Positions 41,869 to 50,317 of a stretch of 53,565 nucleotides of DNA are shown piece by piece. The notes under the pieces were generated by a model that was not told the DNA's origin, ran no database searches, and worked only from the letters and a program-made list of their open reading frames with translations. Source of the DNA: Candidatus Kuenenia stuttgartensis. GTDB taxonomy: Bacteria > Planctomycetota > UBA11346. The DNA lies in contig CAMCMZ010000016.1 in the NCBI GenBank assembly GCA_945876185.1, positions 1-53,565 of the forward strand, given 5' to 3'. A program made the translations under genes and the position numbers. Numbering within the stretch: the stretch's first letter is position 1; each line of letters opens with the position of its first letter.

Positions 41869-42078
41869 TCAGCGTAATGAAGAATCGCCTGAAATAATCT
41901 GAGGTTCAGCGATCGTCACCAGGATGCGCAACACCCCATCCGCATCGCACCCGGAAGAAGACATGCGCATTTGTTCGATGCCGTGATGCGTGATGATCAC
42001 GTTTTCACCACGGCGACAGGTTTCAACGATCTGCCCGAGTATCGGATAATCTTTCACATCGAGAACGATGGGGCTCAT
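41869..42078 (-). CDS. Small Phd/YefM-like protein, third gene of the BrnTA locus
   Basis: 69 residues from ATG 42078, overlapping the brnA stop (ATGA). The sequence LDVKDYPILGQIVETCRRGE then NVIITHHGIEQMRM has the layout of Phd/YefM antitoxins (helix, then a beta-strand with VI(I/V)T and a short hydrophobic end), but the usual conserved motifs are only partly present and the C-terminus (ISGDSSLR) is short. It may be a second antitoxin or an accessory regulator; function is uncertain. Confidence 0.55.
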   Translation of the reverse strand: MSPIVLDVKDYPILGQIVETCRRGENVIITHHGIEQMRMSSSGCDADGVLRILVTIAEPQIISGDSSLR

Positions 42079-42425
42079 CCCTGCCGCCCGCGAGGAGACC
42101 GTGCCGGCCGACGTTGGCTGACACCACGATCGTCAGCGTGTTCGCGCATGTAGGTGCGCAGTGCCCGCAGCAGGGCTTGAGTCCCGCCATGCGCCCGGAA
42201 CCAGCGCGCGGTTCGTGTGGGAATCGGAAACGAATCGGGATCTGCGCAGAGAACCATTCCTGGCACATCGTGGCCGAGATCAGGGGCATCATCCGTGATG
42301 ACCGGTTGGCGCCGAGTTGCACGCGACCAGCGGGCACGATCTGCTGCCGTTGGCGGCGGCAATGGTTGGAGTTTTCCCCGCAGGCGGGTCAGGGGATTAA
42401 CGGGGGCGGTGGTGGCGGTTGGCAT
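42075..42425 (-). CDS. brnA: BrnA-like antitoxin
   Basis: 116 residues from ATG 42425. The C-terminal half has the BrnA pattern: ITDDAPDLG, the PIPTRTARWFRAHGGTQALL helix and the final helix LRALRTYMREHADD, a ribbon-helix-helix-type DNA-binding and dimer region. BrnA binds BrnT and represses its own promoter. The start overlaps the brnT 3-prime end by 29 nt, as common for this pair, so a later internal start is also possible. The N-terminal 35 residues are Pro/Thr-rich and poorly conserved. Confidence 0.7.
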   Translation of the reverse strand: MPTATTAPVNPLTRLRGKLQPLPPPTAADRARWSRATRRQPVITDDAPDLGHDVPGMVLCADPDSFPIPTRTARWFRAHGGTQALLRALRTYMREHADDRGVSQRRPARSPRGRQG

Positions 42426-42705
42426 GGCGACGCCTTTCGGCGGTGGTGGCATTGCGGACCGAGATGATGCGCAGCCGGTCGCCGTGCTCGGTCCAGGTGA
42501 CATGAAGCAGGATATGCTGCTGATCTGGAAGGAAACCGATCGTATTCCAACGGTCTTCGCTGTAATCCTGTCGCTGATCCATCCAGGTCATCACGCCCAG
42601 CGGATCTTGAATCAGCACCCGATACCCATCATCGAAATCGTATCCGTGCCGACGCAGGTTCTCGGCCTCTTTCGCCGGGTCGCCGTCATAGAGCCGACTG
42701 CTCAT
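42397..42705 (-). CDS. brnT: BrnT-type toxin (RelE-like ribonuclease fold)
   Basis: 102 residues. The hallmarks of BrnT are visible: YDGDPAKEAENLRRHGYDF, DDGYRVLIQDPLGVMTWMD, DYSEDRWNTIGFL and RLRIISVRNATTAERRRH (RIIS and RxATxxER basic pair). BrnT is a ribosome-independent RNase that inhibits growth; BrnA neutralises it. Operon order toxin-then-antitoxin is normal for this family. Confidence 0.85.
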   Translation of the reverse strand: MSSRLYDGDPAKEAENLRRHGYDFDDGYRVLIQDPLGVMTWMDQRQDYSEDRWNTIGFLPDQQHILLHVTWTEHGDRLRIISVRNATTAERRRHANRHHRPR

Positions 42706-42904
42706 GGGCCGGGATGCTCCGGACTGGGCTTCGTCGTTCCAGCCTGCTCGGTCGGATGGAATGACGTGCCCGGCACCCCCGACCCGGTGCCGCCTGACGC
42801 ACGGCGCCAGCCGTGCGGATTACGCGGCACCCTGGTGAGGCGCGCTTCGCGCCGAACCGGATGCGTGTTTACTTGCTGATTGATCGGGCAGAGCATCGTC
42901 CGGG

Positions 42905-43030
42905 TCACGGGCAACGGGCCGGGGCGGGTGGATGATTCGCGAGATAGGCCTCGATCGTTGCCATGAGCTTGGGCAACTCTTTGTGTACGGACAGGTGTCC
43001 TGCCACCAAGACGCAGCGGGCAGGCGACCG
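42905..43030 (-). pseudogene. Possible C-terminal gene remnant
   Basis: The minus strand reads RCVLVAGHLSVHKELPKLMA then TIEAYLANHPPAPARCP before a stop at 42905, which looks like a real protein end with an amphipathic helix; upstream it runs into repeat sequence and no start fits. Family unknown. Confidence 0.25.
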
Positions 43031-43102
43031 TTCCAAATCCACAACCCTGGGACCGCCAGGCTCCAGCCTGGCCCAGGGGATTGGCAATTTGCCCAGGATG
43101 GT

Positions 43103-43219
43103 CCGGCGATCCAGCCAAGGCCAACCACGATTTCGCTGCAATGCTATGGTCATTTCGGCCTTGGCCGGATCGCCATGTGGCCAGCGGCCGGTTGCAAACC
43201 GGCGGTCCCAGGCGCAAGC
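43103..43219 (+). repeat. Family-2 double-hairpin repeat, copy C
   Basis: GGCGATCCAGCCAAGGCC pairs with GGCCTTGGCCGGATCGCC; next comes CCGGTTGCAAACCGGCGGTC and CCCAGGCGCAAGC, closely matching copy A. Confidence 0.88.
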
Positions 43220-43333
43220 ATTGGGACCGAATGGCCAATCCCAGGGCCGACGCGACGCCGGCGAGCCCAGGATTTCCCCGCGCCGGTTCTGCCCGGCGGT
43301 GGCGGCGCGGAGGGTGCCGGACATACTGCCCCC

Positions 43334-44398
43334 GTGCTGATCCACTTCATCCGCGTCCTGTTCGTCATCTTCGCGGTGCTGGTCGGCACCACCAACGGGC
43401 GGAAATACTATCCCGAATGGATGGTCGATGTGCCGCCCTGGTTCGGCGCGATCATGGGATTCGCCATCGCGGTGACGCTCATCGCGTCAGAGCAGGCCTT
43501 CAAGAAGCGCTTCACCCGCAGCCTGGTCGCGCTGCTCATCGGCATCGCCGGGGGATTGCTGCTGTCGTTGCTCATCCTTTACGTGATCCGCTTTGCGCTG
43601 CCCCTGGAACAGGGCTTGTTCAGTGTCATCGGCCTGCCGGTGGTGCTGGTGGTGACCTACCTGGTGCTGATCACCGTCCTGCGCAACGCCGACCGCTTCC
43701 GCCTGGTGGTGCCCTTCGTCGAGTTCCGGGCCGAGACGCGCAGTCATGCCGGGCTGGTGGTGGCGCCGGAACTGCTTGCCGACAGCCGGTTCATCGGACT
43801 TCTTCGCGCCGGTTTCACCAGCGAACGGCTCATTGTCCACGCTGCGGTGATTGCGCAGTGGTCGGCGTTGGCAAGTTCGGCCGAGCCGGTGGAGCAGGTG
43901 CGGGCGCGCCGGGCGCTTGATGGTCTGGCGGAACTGCGCGCCCTCGGCCTGCCGGCGGTCGAGGTTGCCGAATCCGAGATCCCGAACTCGGCCAGCCTGG
44001 GCGAGACCCTGATCCGCCTTGCCCGGCTCGAATCCGCGCGCCTGGCCAGCACCGACCGCGATCTGCTCCAGCGTGCCCGCGCCCACGGCGTCGCCGTGGT
44101 CGATGTCGGCGGTCTCGCCGGTGCCGCTGCGATCACCGTGCGCCCCGGCGAAGAGATCACCGTGCTCATCGACAAGACCGGCGAGACCCCGACCCAGGGC
44201 ACCGGCCGCCTCGACGACGGCAGCCTGGTGGTGGTCACCGACGCCGGCGCCCAGGTCGGCAAGGAAATCCGCTGCACCGTGCTGCGCCTGCATGCCTCAG
44301 CCAACGGGCGGATGGTGTTCGCGAAGTACGTCGCGCCGCCAGATAATGTTCTTGCACCGACTCCGTCCGACACGGCCGGTAGGTTGCCAGCGGTCTAA
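43334..44398 (+). CDS. YacL-like membrane PIN-TRAM protein
   Basis: 354 residues from GTG 43334 (no ATG fits the predicted N-terminal helix; no ribosome site is obvious). Four N-terminal membrane helices (IHFIRVLFVIFAVLVG, FGAIMGFAIAVTLIA, VALLIGIAGGLLLSLLILYV, GLPVVLVVTYLVLITV) precede a PIN-type domain with Asp residues (LADSRFIGLLRAG, STDRDLLQRARAHG) and a C-terminal TRAM-like RNA-binding domain (TPTQGTGRLDDGSLVVVTDA). This is the YacL architecture; YacL-type proteins are candidate membrane RNases. The canonical acidic PIN metal residues look incomplete (VAPELL in place of DTSxL), so nuclease activity is uncertain. Confidence 0.78.
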   Translation: MLIHFIRVLFVIFAVLVGTTNGRKYYPEWMVDVPPWFGAIMGFAIAVTLIASEQAFKKRFTRSLVALLIGIAGGLLLSLLILYVIRFALPLEQGLFSVIGLPVVLVVTYLVLITVLRNADRFRLVVPFVEFRAETRSHAGLVVAPELLADSRFIGLLRAGFTSERLIVHAAVIAQWSALASSAEPVEQVRARRALDGLAELRALGLPAVEVAESEIPNSASLGETLIRLARLESARLASTDRDLLQRARAHGVAVVDVGGLAGAAAITVRPGEEITVLIDKTGETPTQGTGRLDDGSLVVVTDAGAQVGKEIRCTVLRLHASANGRMVFAKYVAPPDNVLAPTPSDTAGRLPAV

Positions 44399-44449
44399 GA
44401 AGGACTTCTGATCGGGAACTGAGAGTGGCGCAAACAGCTCGCCGGCTCA

Positions 44450-44878
44450 TCAAACCGGAGCGCTGCGCACGACCAGACCTTGAGCACGCGCTGCTGTGGC
44501 CAAATCATGGTCATAGGTCGCCATCTCGATGGCTTCGACCGCCAGAGCGATGGCCAGATGGACGGCATCCATCGTTCGTAGATGCACCGGAGCCTGTTGC
44601 GAAAGGGCTGGGACTTGCATCAGGTAATCCCGTCGCATCTCGACCAAGACGAATCGCTGAGCTGCGACATGTTCATCGATGAGACGCAGCGCCAAGACCA
44701 CATCCTGGGGCAGCATCTGCTGACGACGGCCCTTGCGGATGATCGCGTTCTTGCTTTCGGCCACGGTGAGGTCGCTGACCGCTACCCGCTCGGCCGCCAT
44801 GATGATCCGCTCCATCTCCTCGCTGGCTGCTTCAGGCGTGTAGAGCGGTACCAGTGCCGAAGCATCAAGGTAGAGCAT
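44450..44878 (-). CDS. vapC: VapC-type PIN-domain toxin
   Basis: 142 residues. PIN nuclease layout: LYLDASALVPLY with the first Asp, AVSDLTVAESKNAI (Glu), the RTMDAVHLAIAL Asp, and TYDHDLATAA (Asp). All four expected acidic positions are visible, so it is likely an active RNase toxin. Its ATG overlaps the antitoxin stop by one nucleotide (TGATG). Confidence 0.88.
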   Translation of the reverse strand: MLYLDASALVPLYTPEAASEEMERIIMAAERVAVSDLTVAESKNAIIRKGRRQQMLPQDVVLALRLIDEHVAAQRFVLVEMRRDYLMQVPALSQQAPVHLRTMDAVHLAIALAVEAIEMATYDHDLATAARAQGLVVRSAPV

Positions 44879-45111
44879 CAGTAACGCTCTTCCTGCTTCA
44901 TGTCGACGGCGCTATTGCCGGAATAGACAGGACTGTGCATCGCCCGACGGAAGTCAAACATCGCACGGGTGAAGCGAGGGCGATGTGCCGGTTCCAGACG
45001 GGCGACCACCGCACCATCACGATGGATGACGACTTCTTCCCCGCGTTCGATCTGCGGCAGCAAGTCGGCCAGTTCAACGTGGGGTCGCTGGTCCATATCG
45101 ACGATGCTCAT
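44878..45111 (-). CDS. Phd/YefM-type antitoxin of the VapC gene
   Basis: 77 residues. Pattern VELADLLPQIERGEEVVIHR then DGAVVARLEPAHRP is that of Phd/YefM antitoxins (DNA-binding N-terminus, toxin-binding basic tail RPRFTRAMFDFRRAM). VapC with a Phd-type partner is a known combination. The pair is a complete two-gene operon, 79 nt after the aspA end. Confidence 0.85.
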   Translation of the reverse strand: MSIVDMDQRPHVELADLLPQIERGEEVVIHRDGAVVARLEPAHRPRFTRAMFDFRRAMHSPVYSGNSAVDMKQEERY

Positions 45112-45190
45112 GGCGTCACCTCAGAAAAGGCAGTGAAGGGGGTGTAAGGTGGTCAAGCCAGCGTGAGTTTTGGTCACGTCCGGTGCCACA

Positions 45191-46600
45191 TCAAGCGGGC
45201 TGCGGTCGGGTCGGATCACCCAGCCGGGTGACGGCCTCGGGCGTGACGGCGGCATCGAAGTCAGCTTCGGCAACACCGTGGGCGAGCGCGGCGGCGCGGA
45301 TGGTCGTGCCGGTAGCGCGCGCTGCGGCAGCGATTTCCGCCGAACGGTGGTAGCCGACCAATGGCACCAACGCGGTGGCCGAGGCGGTGGCGTTGGCGAC
45401 CTGGGCGGCGCAGCGACTGGCGTCGGCTTCGATGCCGGCGAGGCAGCGGGTGGCCAGGATCCGGCAGGCGCGGGTCAGCAGGTCGAGCGAGTCGAGCAGG
45501 CGGTCGGCCACCAGTGGCAGGAAGGGATGCAGTTCCAGGCTGCCGTGGCTGAGCGCCATGGTCAGGCAGGAATCGTTGGCGATCACCTGCATCGCGGCCT
45601 GGGCGACGGCTTCGGGAATGACCGGATTGACCTTGCCTGGCATGATCGACGAACCCGCCTGCATCGCCGGCAGGCGGAGCTCGCCCAGGCCGGCGTCGGG
45701 CCCGGACGACAGCCAGCGCAGGTCGGTGGTGGCCTTCAACAAAGTGACCGCGAGTGCCTTGAGGATGCCGGACACCTCGACCAGGGCGTCCTGGTTCTGG
45801 GTCGCGTCGATCAGATTTTCCGCCCGCGCCAGGGCGAGACCGGTGTCGGCGCGCAGGCGATCGACCGCGCGAAAGATGAACTGACGCGGCGCGCCGCAGC
45901 CGGTGCCGATCGCGGTGCCGCCCAGGTTGACTACCCTCAGGCGCTCTTCGCACTTGGCGACGCGCCAGCGGTCGCGCGCCAGCACGTCGGCCAGGGCTCC
46001 GAAATGCCGCCCGAGTGTGGTCAGCACCGCGTCCTGGCATTCGGTGCGGCCGACCTTGACGATGCCGGCGAAGCGGCGTTCGAGTGCCTGCGCCGCTTCC
46101 TGCGCCGCGACGATGGCGGATTCGAGGCCTTTCAGCAGACGCAGCGCCGCGACGCGCAACGCGGTCGGATAGGTGTCGTTGGTCGACTGGTGCAGGTTGA
46201 CGTGGGCGAGCGGATCGCACCAGGCGTGGTCACCCAGCGCTCGGCCGGCGATTTGGCAGGCGCGATTGGCGAGAACCTCGTTCACGTTCATGTTGGTCGA
46301 GGTGCCGGCGCCGCCTTGCAGCGCGTCGACCAGGATGTGGGCGTCCAGCACGCCAGCAGCCAGCTCACGGCAGGCGCTGGCGAGGGCGTCGGCGTGCGGC
46401 TGGTCCAGGTACCCGAGTTCGCGGTTCACCGCGCAACAGGCCTGTTTTACCTCACCATAGGCATGGATGAGCGCCGGATGCACCGGACGCAGGGCGAGCG
46501 GGAAGTTGGCCACCGCCCGCGCGGTGTGGATGCCCCACAGTGCCTCGGTCGGGAGGGCTATTTCCCCGAGATCGTCGCGTTCCAGGCGGGTGGCGGTCAT
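45191..46600 (-). CDS. aspA: Aspartate ammonia-lyase
   Basis: 469 residues from ATG 46600. Fumarase/aspartase superfamily enzyme that interconverts aspartate with fumarate and ammonia. The three signature regions are present: GGAGTSTNMNVNEVLANRA, LHQSTNDTYPTALRVAAL and GSSIMPGKVNPVIPEAVAQ. STNMN and NPVIPE favour aspartase over fumarase C, which usually has QSNMN and NPTQ; a fumarase remains a possible alternative. Starts 67 nt after the bioA stop, probably co-transcribed. Confidence 0.87.
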   Translation of the reverse strand: MTATRLERDDLGEIALPTEALWGIHTARAVANFPLALRPVHPALIHAYGEVKQACCAVNRELGYLDQPHADALASACRELAAGVLDAHILVDALQGGAGTSTNMNVNEVLANRACQIAGRALGDHAWCDPLAHVNLHQSTNDTYPTALRVAALRLLKGLESAIVAAQEAAQALERRFAGIVKVGRTECQDAVLTTLGRHFGALADVLARDRWRVAKCEERLRVVNLGGTAIGTGCGAPRQFIFRAVDRLRADTGLALARAENLIDATQNQDALVEVSGILKALAVTLLKATTDLRWLSSGPDAGLGELRLPAMQAGSSIMPGKVNPVIPEAVAQAAMQVIANDSCLTMALSHGSLELHPFLPLVADRLLDSLDLLTRACRILATRCLAGIEADASRCAAQVANATASATALVPLVGYHRSAEIAAAARATGTTIRAAALAHGVAEADFDAAVTPEAVTRLGDPTRPQPA

Positions 46601-46667
46601 CGCGGTGGGTTGTGGGGCCAATGCAGTTCCGGGCAAGTCGCGCCTGGTTTGCTGGCGCGGCGATGCA

Positions 46668-48074
46668 TCAACCAAACACGGCGTCGAGGCTTTGCCCGAG
46701 CACCGTCACCAGGATTTCAATGTCCTCTGCCGTCGTGTTCAACGGTGGCAGCAAGTAGAGTGTGTCGCCGAGCGGGCGCAGCAGCGCGCCCCGCGCCACG
46801 GCCTCATGGCAGACGCGCCAGCCGGTGCGGTCGGTTGCCGGCAGGGGCGTGCCATCGTGGCGGCCGAGATCGACGGCGGCCATCATGCCCAGGCCGCGCA
46901 TGCGATGCAGGTACGGTCGCATGGTGGCGAGTCGCTCCAGACCAGCGCGCAGGAGGGGGCCGTTGGAAGCTACTGCCGCGAGCACCTGTTCGTCGGCGAA
47001 AACGTCCAGCGCGGCATTTGCCACGGCGCAGGCCAGGGCGTGGCCGGTGTAGGTGTTGGAATGCAGAAAGGCACGGTTTTCATGCCAATCGGCATCGAAT
47101 GCGGCAGCGATGCGGTCGCAGGTCAACACCGCCGCGAGCGGCAGCACGCCGCCGGTCAGGCCCTTCGAGAGCACCGCGAAGTCTGGCTGCGGGATGCCGC
47201 CACCGTGCGCCGCAAGGTGCCCCGCGAGCAGCGCGCCACAGCGGCCCATGCCGGCGGCGATCTCGTCGGCGATGAGCAGCACGCCATGGGCGTCGGCCCA
47301 ACCACGCAGTCGACGCAAGAGGTCCGGGCTGTTGAGCCGCATACCGCCAGCGGCCTGGAGCACTGGCTCATAGACGATGGCGGCGAGGGTGTCCGCGAGC
47401 GGATTGAGTTGCGCCTCGATCGCCGGCCACTCCACCGACGCATCGTGCCAGCGTGGGTCCAAGGGACCGCTGCGCCGGGGCAGGCCGCTGAGGAAATGGC
47501 AGGGAAACAGCAGCGGGCGGTAGGGTTCCTTGTAGATTCCCAGGTCGCCCACCGACAGCGAGCCCACGCCCTCGCCGTGATAGCCGTCGGCAAGCGCAGC
47601 GAAGCGCGTGCGCTGGCCCTGGCCGGTCTGGGCCTGGAACTGCAACGCCATCTTGATCGCGATCTCGACCGCCGTGCTGCCGTCGCCGGCCAGGAAGACC
47701 TTGGCAAACCAGCCGGGTGTACGTCGAGGAGGAGCCGCCGGGCCCCAGAGATCCGAGCCGAAACCGTTGGCGCAGGCGAGCAACCGTTCGCACAACCGCA
47801 CGGTGGGTTCCGTGCAGACGTTGGCCATGATGACGTGCTCGAAGCGGCTGGCCTGGTCATGCAGCGCGGCGATCAGACGCGGATGGCGGTGGCCCAACGC
47901 CTTGCACCACCAGGACGAGATGCCATCCAGGATCTGCCGGCCATCGGCCAAGGTCAGGCGGCAGCCGTCGGCACGGATGACGGGCAGCGGCGGATGCGCC
48001 TGCTTGTCCCGCATCTGGCTGCACGGATGCCAGAAGACATCCAGGTCGCGTCGGATGAGGTCGGCACCGTTCAT
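46668..48074 (-). CDS. bioA: Adenosylmethionine-8-amino-7-oxononanoate aminotransferase
   Basis: 468 residues. Class III PLP transaminase of biotin synthesis: uses S-adenosylmethionine to make 7,8-diaminopelargonate. Recognised by GISSWWCKALGHRHP, the DGSTAVEIAIKMALQF loop, IADEIAAGMGRCG (PLP Asp) and SKGLTGGVLPLAAVLTC with the PLP lysine, plus NTYTGHALACAVANAALDVF. No other bio gene is in the window, so it is detached from a bio cluster. The 250-bp upstream region contains no clear BirA operator. Confidence 0.93.
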   Translation of the reverse strand: MNGADLIRRDLDVFWHPCSQMRDKQAHPPLPVIRADGCRLTLADGRQILDGISSWWCKALGHRHPRLIAALHDQASRFEHVIMANVCTEPTVRLCERLLACANGFGSDLWGPAAPPRRTPGWFAKVFLAGDGSTAVEIAIKMALQFQAQTGQGQRTRFAALADGYHGEGVGSLSVGDLGIYKEPYRPLLFPCHFLSGLPRRSGPLDPRWHDASVEWPAIEAQLNPLADTLAAIVYEPVLQAAGGMRLNSPDLLRRLRGWADAHGVLLIADEIAAGMGRCGALLAGHLAAHGGGIPQPDFAVLSKGLTGGVLPLAAVLTCDRIAAAFDADWHENRAFLHSNTYTGHALACAVANAALDVFADEQVLAAVASNGPLLRAGLERLATMRPYLHRMRGLGMMAAVDLGRHDGTPLPATDRTGWRVCHEAVARGALLRPLGDTLYLLPPLNTTAEDIEILVTVLGQSLDAVFG

Positions 48075-48324
48075 GCCCGCTATCGTTGTGCTGGTACCGG
48101 CGAGCCAAGGGGCGGCCGCGAACCAAACTGCGCCCGCCTGGATTCAGCCTGGTTTAACCCTAAACATCGCAATAAACCCTTGCCTTCATTTGCAAACCGT
48201 TGCGGGGACGTGCTGTGGTGGAAACCTCTCGTTCACCAAATGGATGATGCGATCTCCATGGCCTCCAGCTCCGAATACGGGCAGACCCTATCTTCCCAAC
48301 TTTCCAACTTCAGATTGTTCATGG
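48075..48324. other. Spacer upstream of bioA, no gene seen
   Basis: Together with the family-1 copy that follows, this fills the 355-bp gap to fliS. Only the bioA promoter is expected here; no conserved operator or RNA structure could be recognised. Confidence 0.6.
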
Positions 48325-48426
48325 AAAAATCGCAAGTGCGCCCCAGATGCAAGGCGGGAGGAAGGAGTTGGGCAGCGCCCAATGACTGACGACCAACGCA
48401 GCAGATGGGGTGCAATTGCGATTTTT
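48325..48426 (-). repeat. Family-1 102-bp palindromic element, copy 2
   Basis: Reverse complement of copies 1 and 3; begins 3 nt after the fliS stop on the minus strand. Its inner hairpin is TTGGGC-GCT-GCCCAA where copies 1 and 3 have TTTGGC-GCT-GCCAAA, a compensatory pair change (T-A to G-C). Confidence 0.88.
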
Positions 48427-48429
48427 AGG

Positions 48430-48858
48430 TTAACTGCGGACGTCGAGGAGCGAATTGCGATCCGCGCCGGTCAGCGAGGTCACGTTGGCGAACTCGGCCG
48501 GGATCTCCTCCCAGGCTGAGCGCAGGATGGCCAGGGTCGGACGGATCTTGTGCAGGCGGTCCGCATCCTTGCGCAGGCTGCATTCGGTGATTTCGCTGAT
48601 CAGAAAGAGGTAGATCTGCTTCAGTCGCTCGGCGATCTCGCCACCGACCTCGAAGTTCAGGGTGGAAAGTAGTTCGAACAGGATGGAGCGGGCTTTTTGG
48701 CAGGAGATGGTCGCCTGCTCGCGTTTCTGGCTGCGCATCGCGGCCTCGCCCTGGTCGAGGAATCGTTCGATGCCCTGGTAGAGACGGACCAGCAGATCAC
48801 GCTGGCTGACGGTTTCGATCTCGGCATTGCGGTAGGCGGCGGCGAGGGCAGCGGTCAT
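48430..48858 (-). CDS. fliS: Flagellar chaperone FliS
   Basis: 142 residues, normal for FliS. AAYRNAEIETVSQRDLLVRL and YQGIERFLDQGEAAM are the typical N-terminal helix (the usual YQxxxxxTASPxxLI motif in degenerate form); ARSILFELLSTLNFEVGGEI is the conserved middle helix. FliS binds flagellin monomers in the cytoplasm and hands them to the export gate. Start ATG 48858 has AGGAG. Follows fliD after 57 bp. Confidence 0.9.
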   Translation of the reverse strand: MTAALAAAYRNAEIETVSQRDLLVRLYQGIERFLDQGEAAMRSQKREQATISCQKARSILFELLSTLNFEVGGEIAERLKQIYLFLISEITECSLRKDADRLHKIRPTLAILRSAWEEIPAEFANVTSLTGADRNSLLDVRS

Positions 48859-48915
48859 GGCAGGCTCCTGACAATGGTCATTATCGTCCCGCTGGTCATC
48901 GACTTGAGGGACTCA

Positions 48916-50289
48916 TCAGGTGCTCTGGGTGCCTTTGTTGGCGGTGTCGAATCCGAGCTGGTTTCCCTGGTTTTTCAGGGAGGAAATGGTCGATTCCATG
49001 CGCAGGAACTGGGCCTGGTAACGGTCTTTGCGGATGACGAGTTGGGCCTCCATCGCGCTGATCCGCTTGTTGATGTCGGTGATGGTGTTGTTGATCGAGG
49101 TGATTTCGCCGGCGAAGATGCCGTTGGTCGGCTCGGTCACCGTGTTCAGGGCGGTATAGGCGGTTCCGGCCACCGAGGTGACCAGGGTCTTCACTGAAGT
49201 TGGATCCGCCTTGATCTTGGTGTCGAACGCGGCGGTATCGAACGTGAGCCGGCTGTCATTGCCGATCTTCACCCCGACCTCGGCCAGGTTGGCGTAGCCG
49301 GTCGCCTGGCCACCCACCGAGGCGGTGAGGTTGGTCAGCGCATCGTTCAGCACCCGACGCATGCTGGACTGGGTGAACAGTGGTCCCGACCTCTTCGCCA
49401 CGGAGTCGTAGGACCCGTTCGCCTTCAAGTAGTCGAAGGCAGAATTGTAGGCATCGACCATGGTCTGGACCTTGGCTTTGATGCCCGAGGTGTCCTGGCC
49501 GACGGTGATGGTGAGATCCTGGGCGTTGGTCTTGGACTTGACGGTCAGGGTGACGCCCGGGATCGCCCCGGTGAAGGTGTTGGTGGCGCTGCTGACCACC
49601 AGGCCGCCCACCCCGTTGCTGCCACCGAGCCGGATGGCGGCATCGGCCCCAGTGGTGATGCGCAGGCTGGCGTCGACGCCAGCGCCGTTCTGGAAGACAT
49701 TGTCGGCGGGATCGGCGCCACGGATGTATTGGATGTCGGCCTGGGCACCCGTGGCCGTCGAGCGCACCATCAGGCGGTAGCCGGTCCCGTCGTTGATCAC
49801 CGAGGCGGTGACCCCGGCATTGGCCCCGTTGATCGAGGTGGCGATGCCGTCGAGATCGGTGGCGGTATTAGTGATGGTGACTTCGGCCGACCCATTGAGC
49901 TTCAAGGTAATATTGCCAGCGGTCACCCCGGTCTTGTCGGTCTTGGAAGCGCTCGCCACCTGGCCGGTGCTGGCGAGGTTCTCCACCGATATGTTGTGGG
50001 TGCCAGGCACCGAGGTCTCATCGGTGGTGGCAGCCAAGGCGTCTGCATTGCTGCTGGTCACGGATTTGGTGGAGAACAACGTTGATTGGCGCAATTCGTC
50101 ATTGGCATCGCGCAGCGCAAGAATCCTGGTGTTCAGCGCCTGCACCGCCGAAAGCTTGCTCGACAGCACCGAGTTCTTGTTTTTGAGAACGTTCTGGGAG
50201 GCGCGATCAGCGGTGATCAGCGAATCGATGATGCTCTTCCAGTCGATCCCGGAGGCGAGTCCGCTGATGGAAGTTGGGGCGGTGGGCAT
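48916..50289 (-). CDS. fliD: Flagellar filament cap protein FliD
   Basis: 457 residues, within the FliD range. The N-terminus SISGLASGIDWKSIIDSLIT is the FliD hallmark; the D1 coiled region, FliD_C (LFTQSSMRRVLNDALTNLTA, LAEVGVKIGNDSRLTFDTAA) and the final helix (INKRISAMEAQLVIRKDRYQ) are all present. FliD caps the filament tip and guides flagellin assembly. Lies 28 nt after flaG. Confidence 0.93.
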   Translation of the reverse strand: MPTAPTSISGLASGIDWKSIIDSLITADRASQNVLKNKNSVLSSKLSAVQALNTRILALRDANDELRQSTLFSTKSVTSSNADALAATTDETSVPGTHNISVENLASTGQVASASKTDKTGVTAGNITLKLNGSAEVTITNTATDLDGIATSINGANAGVTASVINDGTGYRLMVRSTATGAQADIQYIRGADPADNVFQNGAGVDASLRITTGADAAIRLGGSNGVGGLVVSSATNTFTGAIPGVTLTVKSKTNAQDLTITVGQDTSGIKAKVQTMVDAYNSAFDYLKANGSYDSVAKRSGPLFTQSSMRRVLNDALTNLTASVGGQATGYANLAEVGVKIGNDSRLTFDTAAFDTKIKADPTSVKTLVTSVAGTAYTALNTVTEPTNGIFAGEITSINNTITDINKRISAMEAQLVIRKDRYQAQFLRMESTISSLKNQGNQLGFDTANKGTQST

Positions 50290-50317
50290 GGCGGAAACCC
50301 TTTCTGGAGCCTGTTGC

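Larger units (their letters stand above)
42706..43333. other. Spacer between brnT and the YacL-like gene
   Basis: Holds a possible gene remnant (minus, about 42905-43030) and family-2 copy C inside a larger hairpin: TGGGACCGCC at 43048-43057 pairs with GGCGGTCCCA at 43201-43210. No complete gene. Confidence 0.7.

Noticed and set aside
45170-47275. A 701-residue plus-strand frame across aspA and bioA
   Set aside because: Antisense to two enzymes with intact signatures; no domain visible.
48075-48324. A BirA operator or biotin riboregulator upstream of bioA
   Set aside because: No long inverted TTGTAAAC-like dyad is present; the sequence near 48130-48170 has only weak resemblance.
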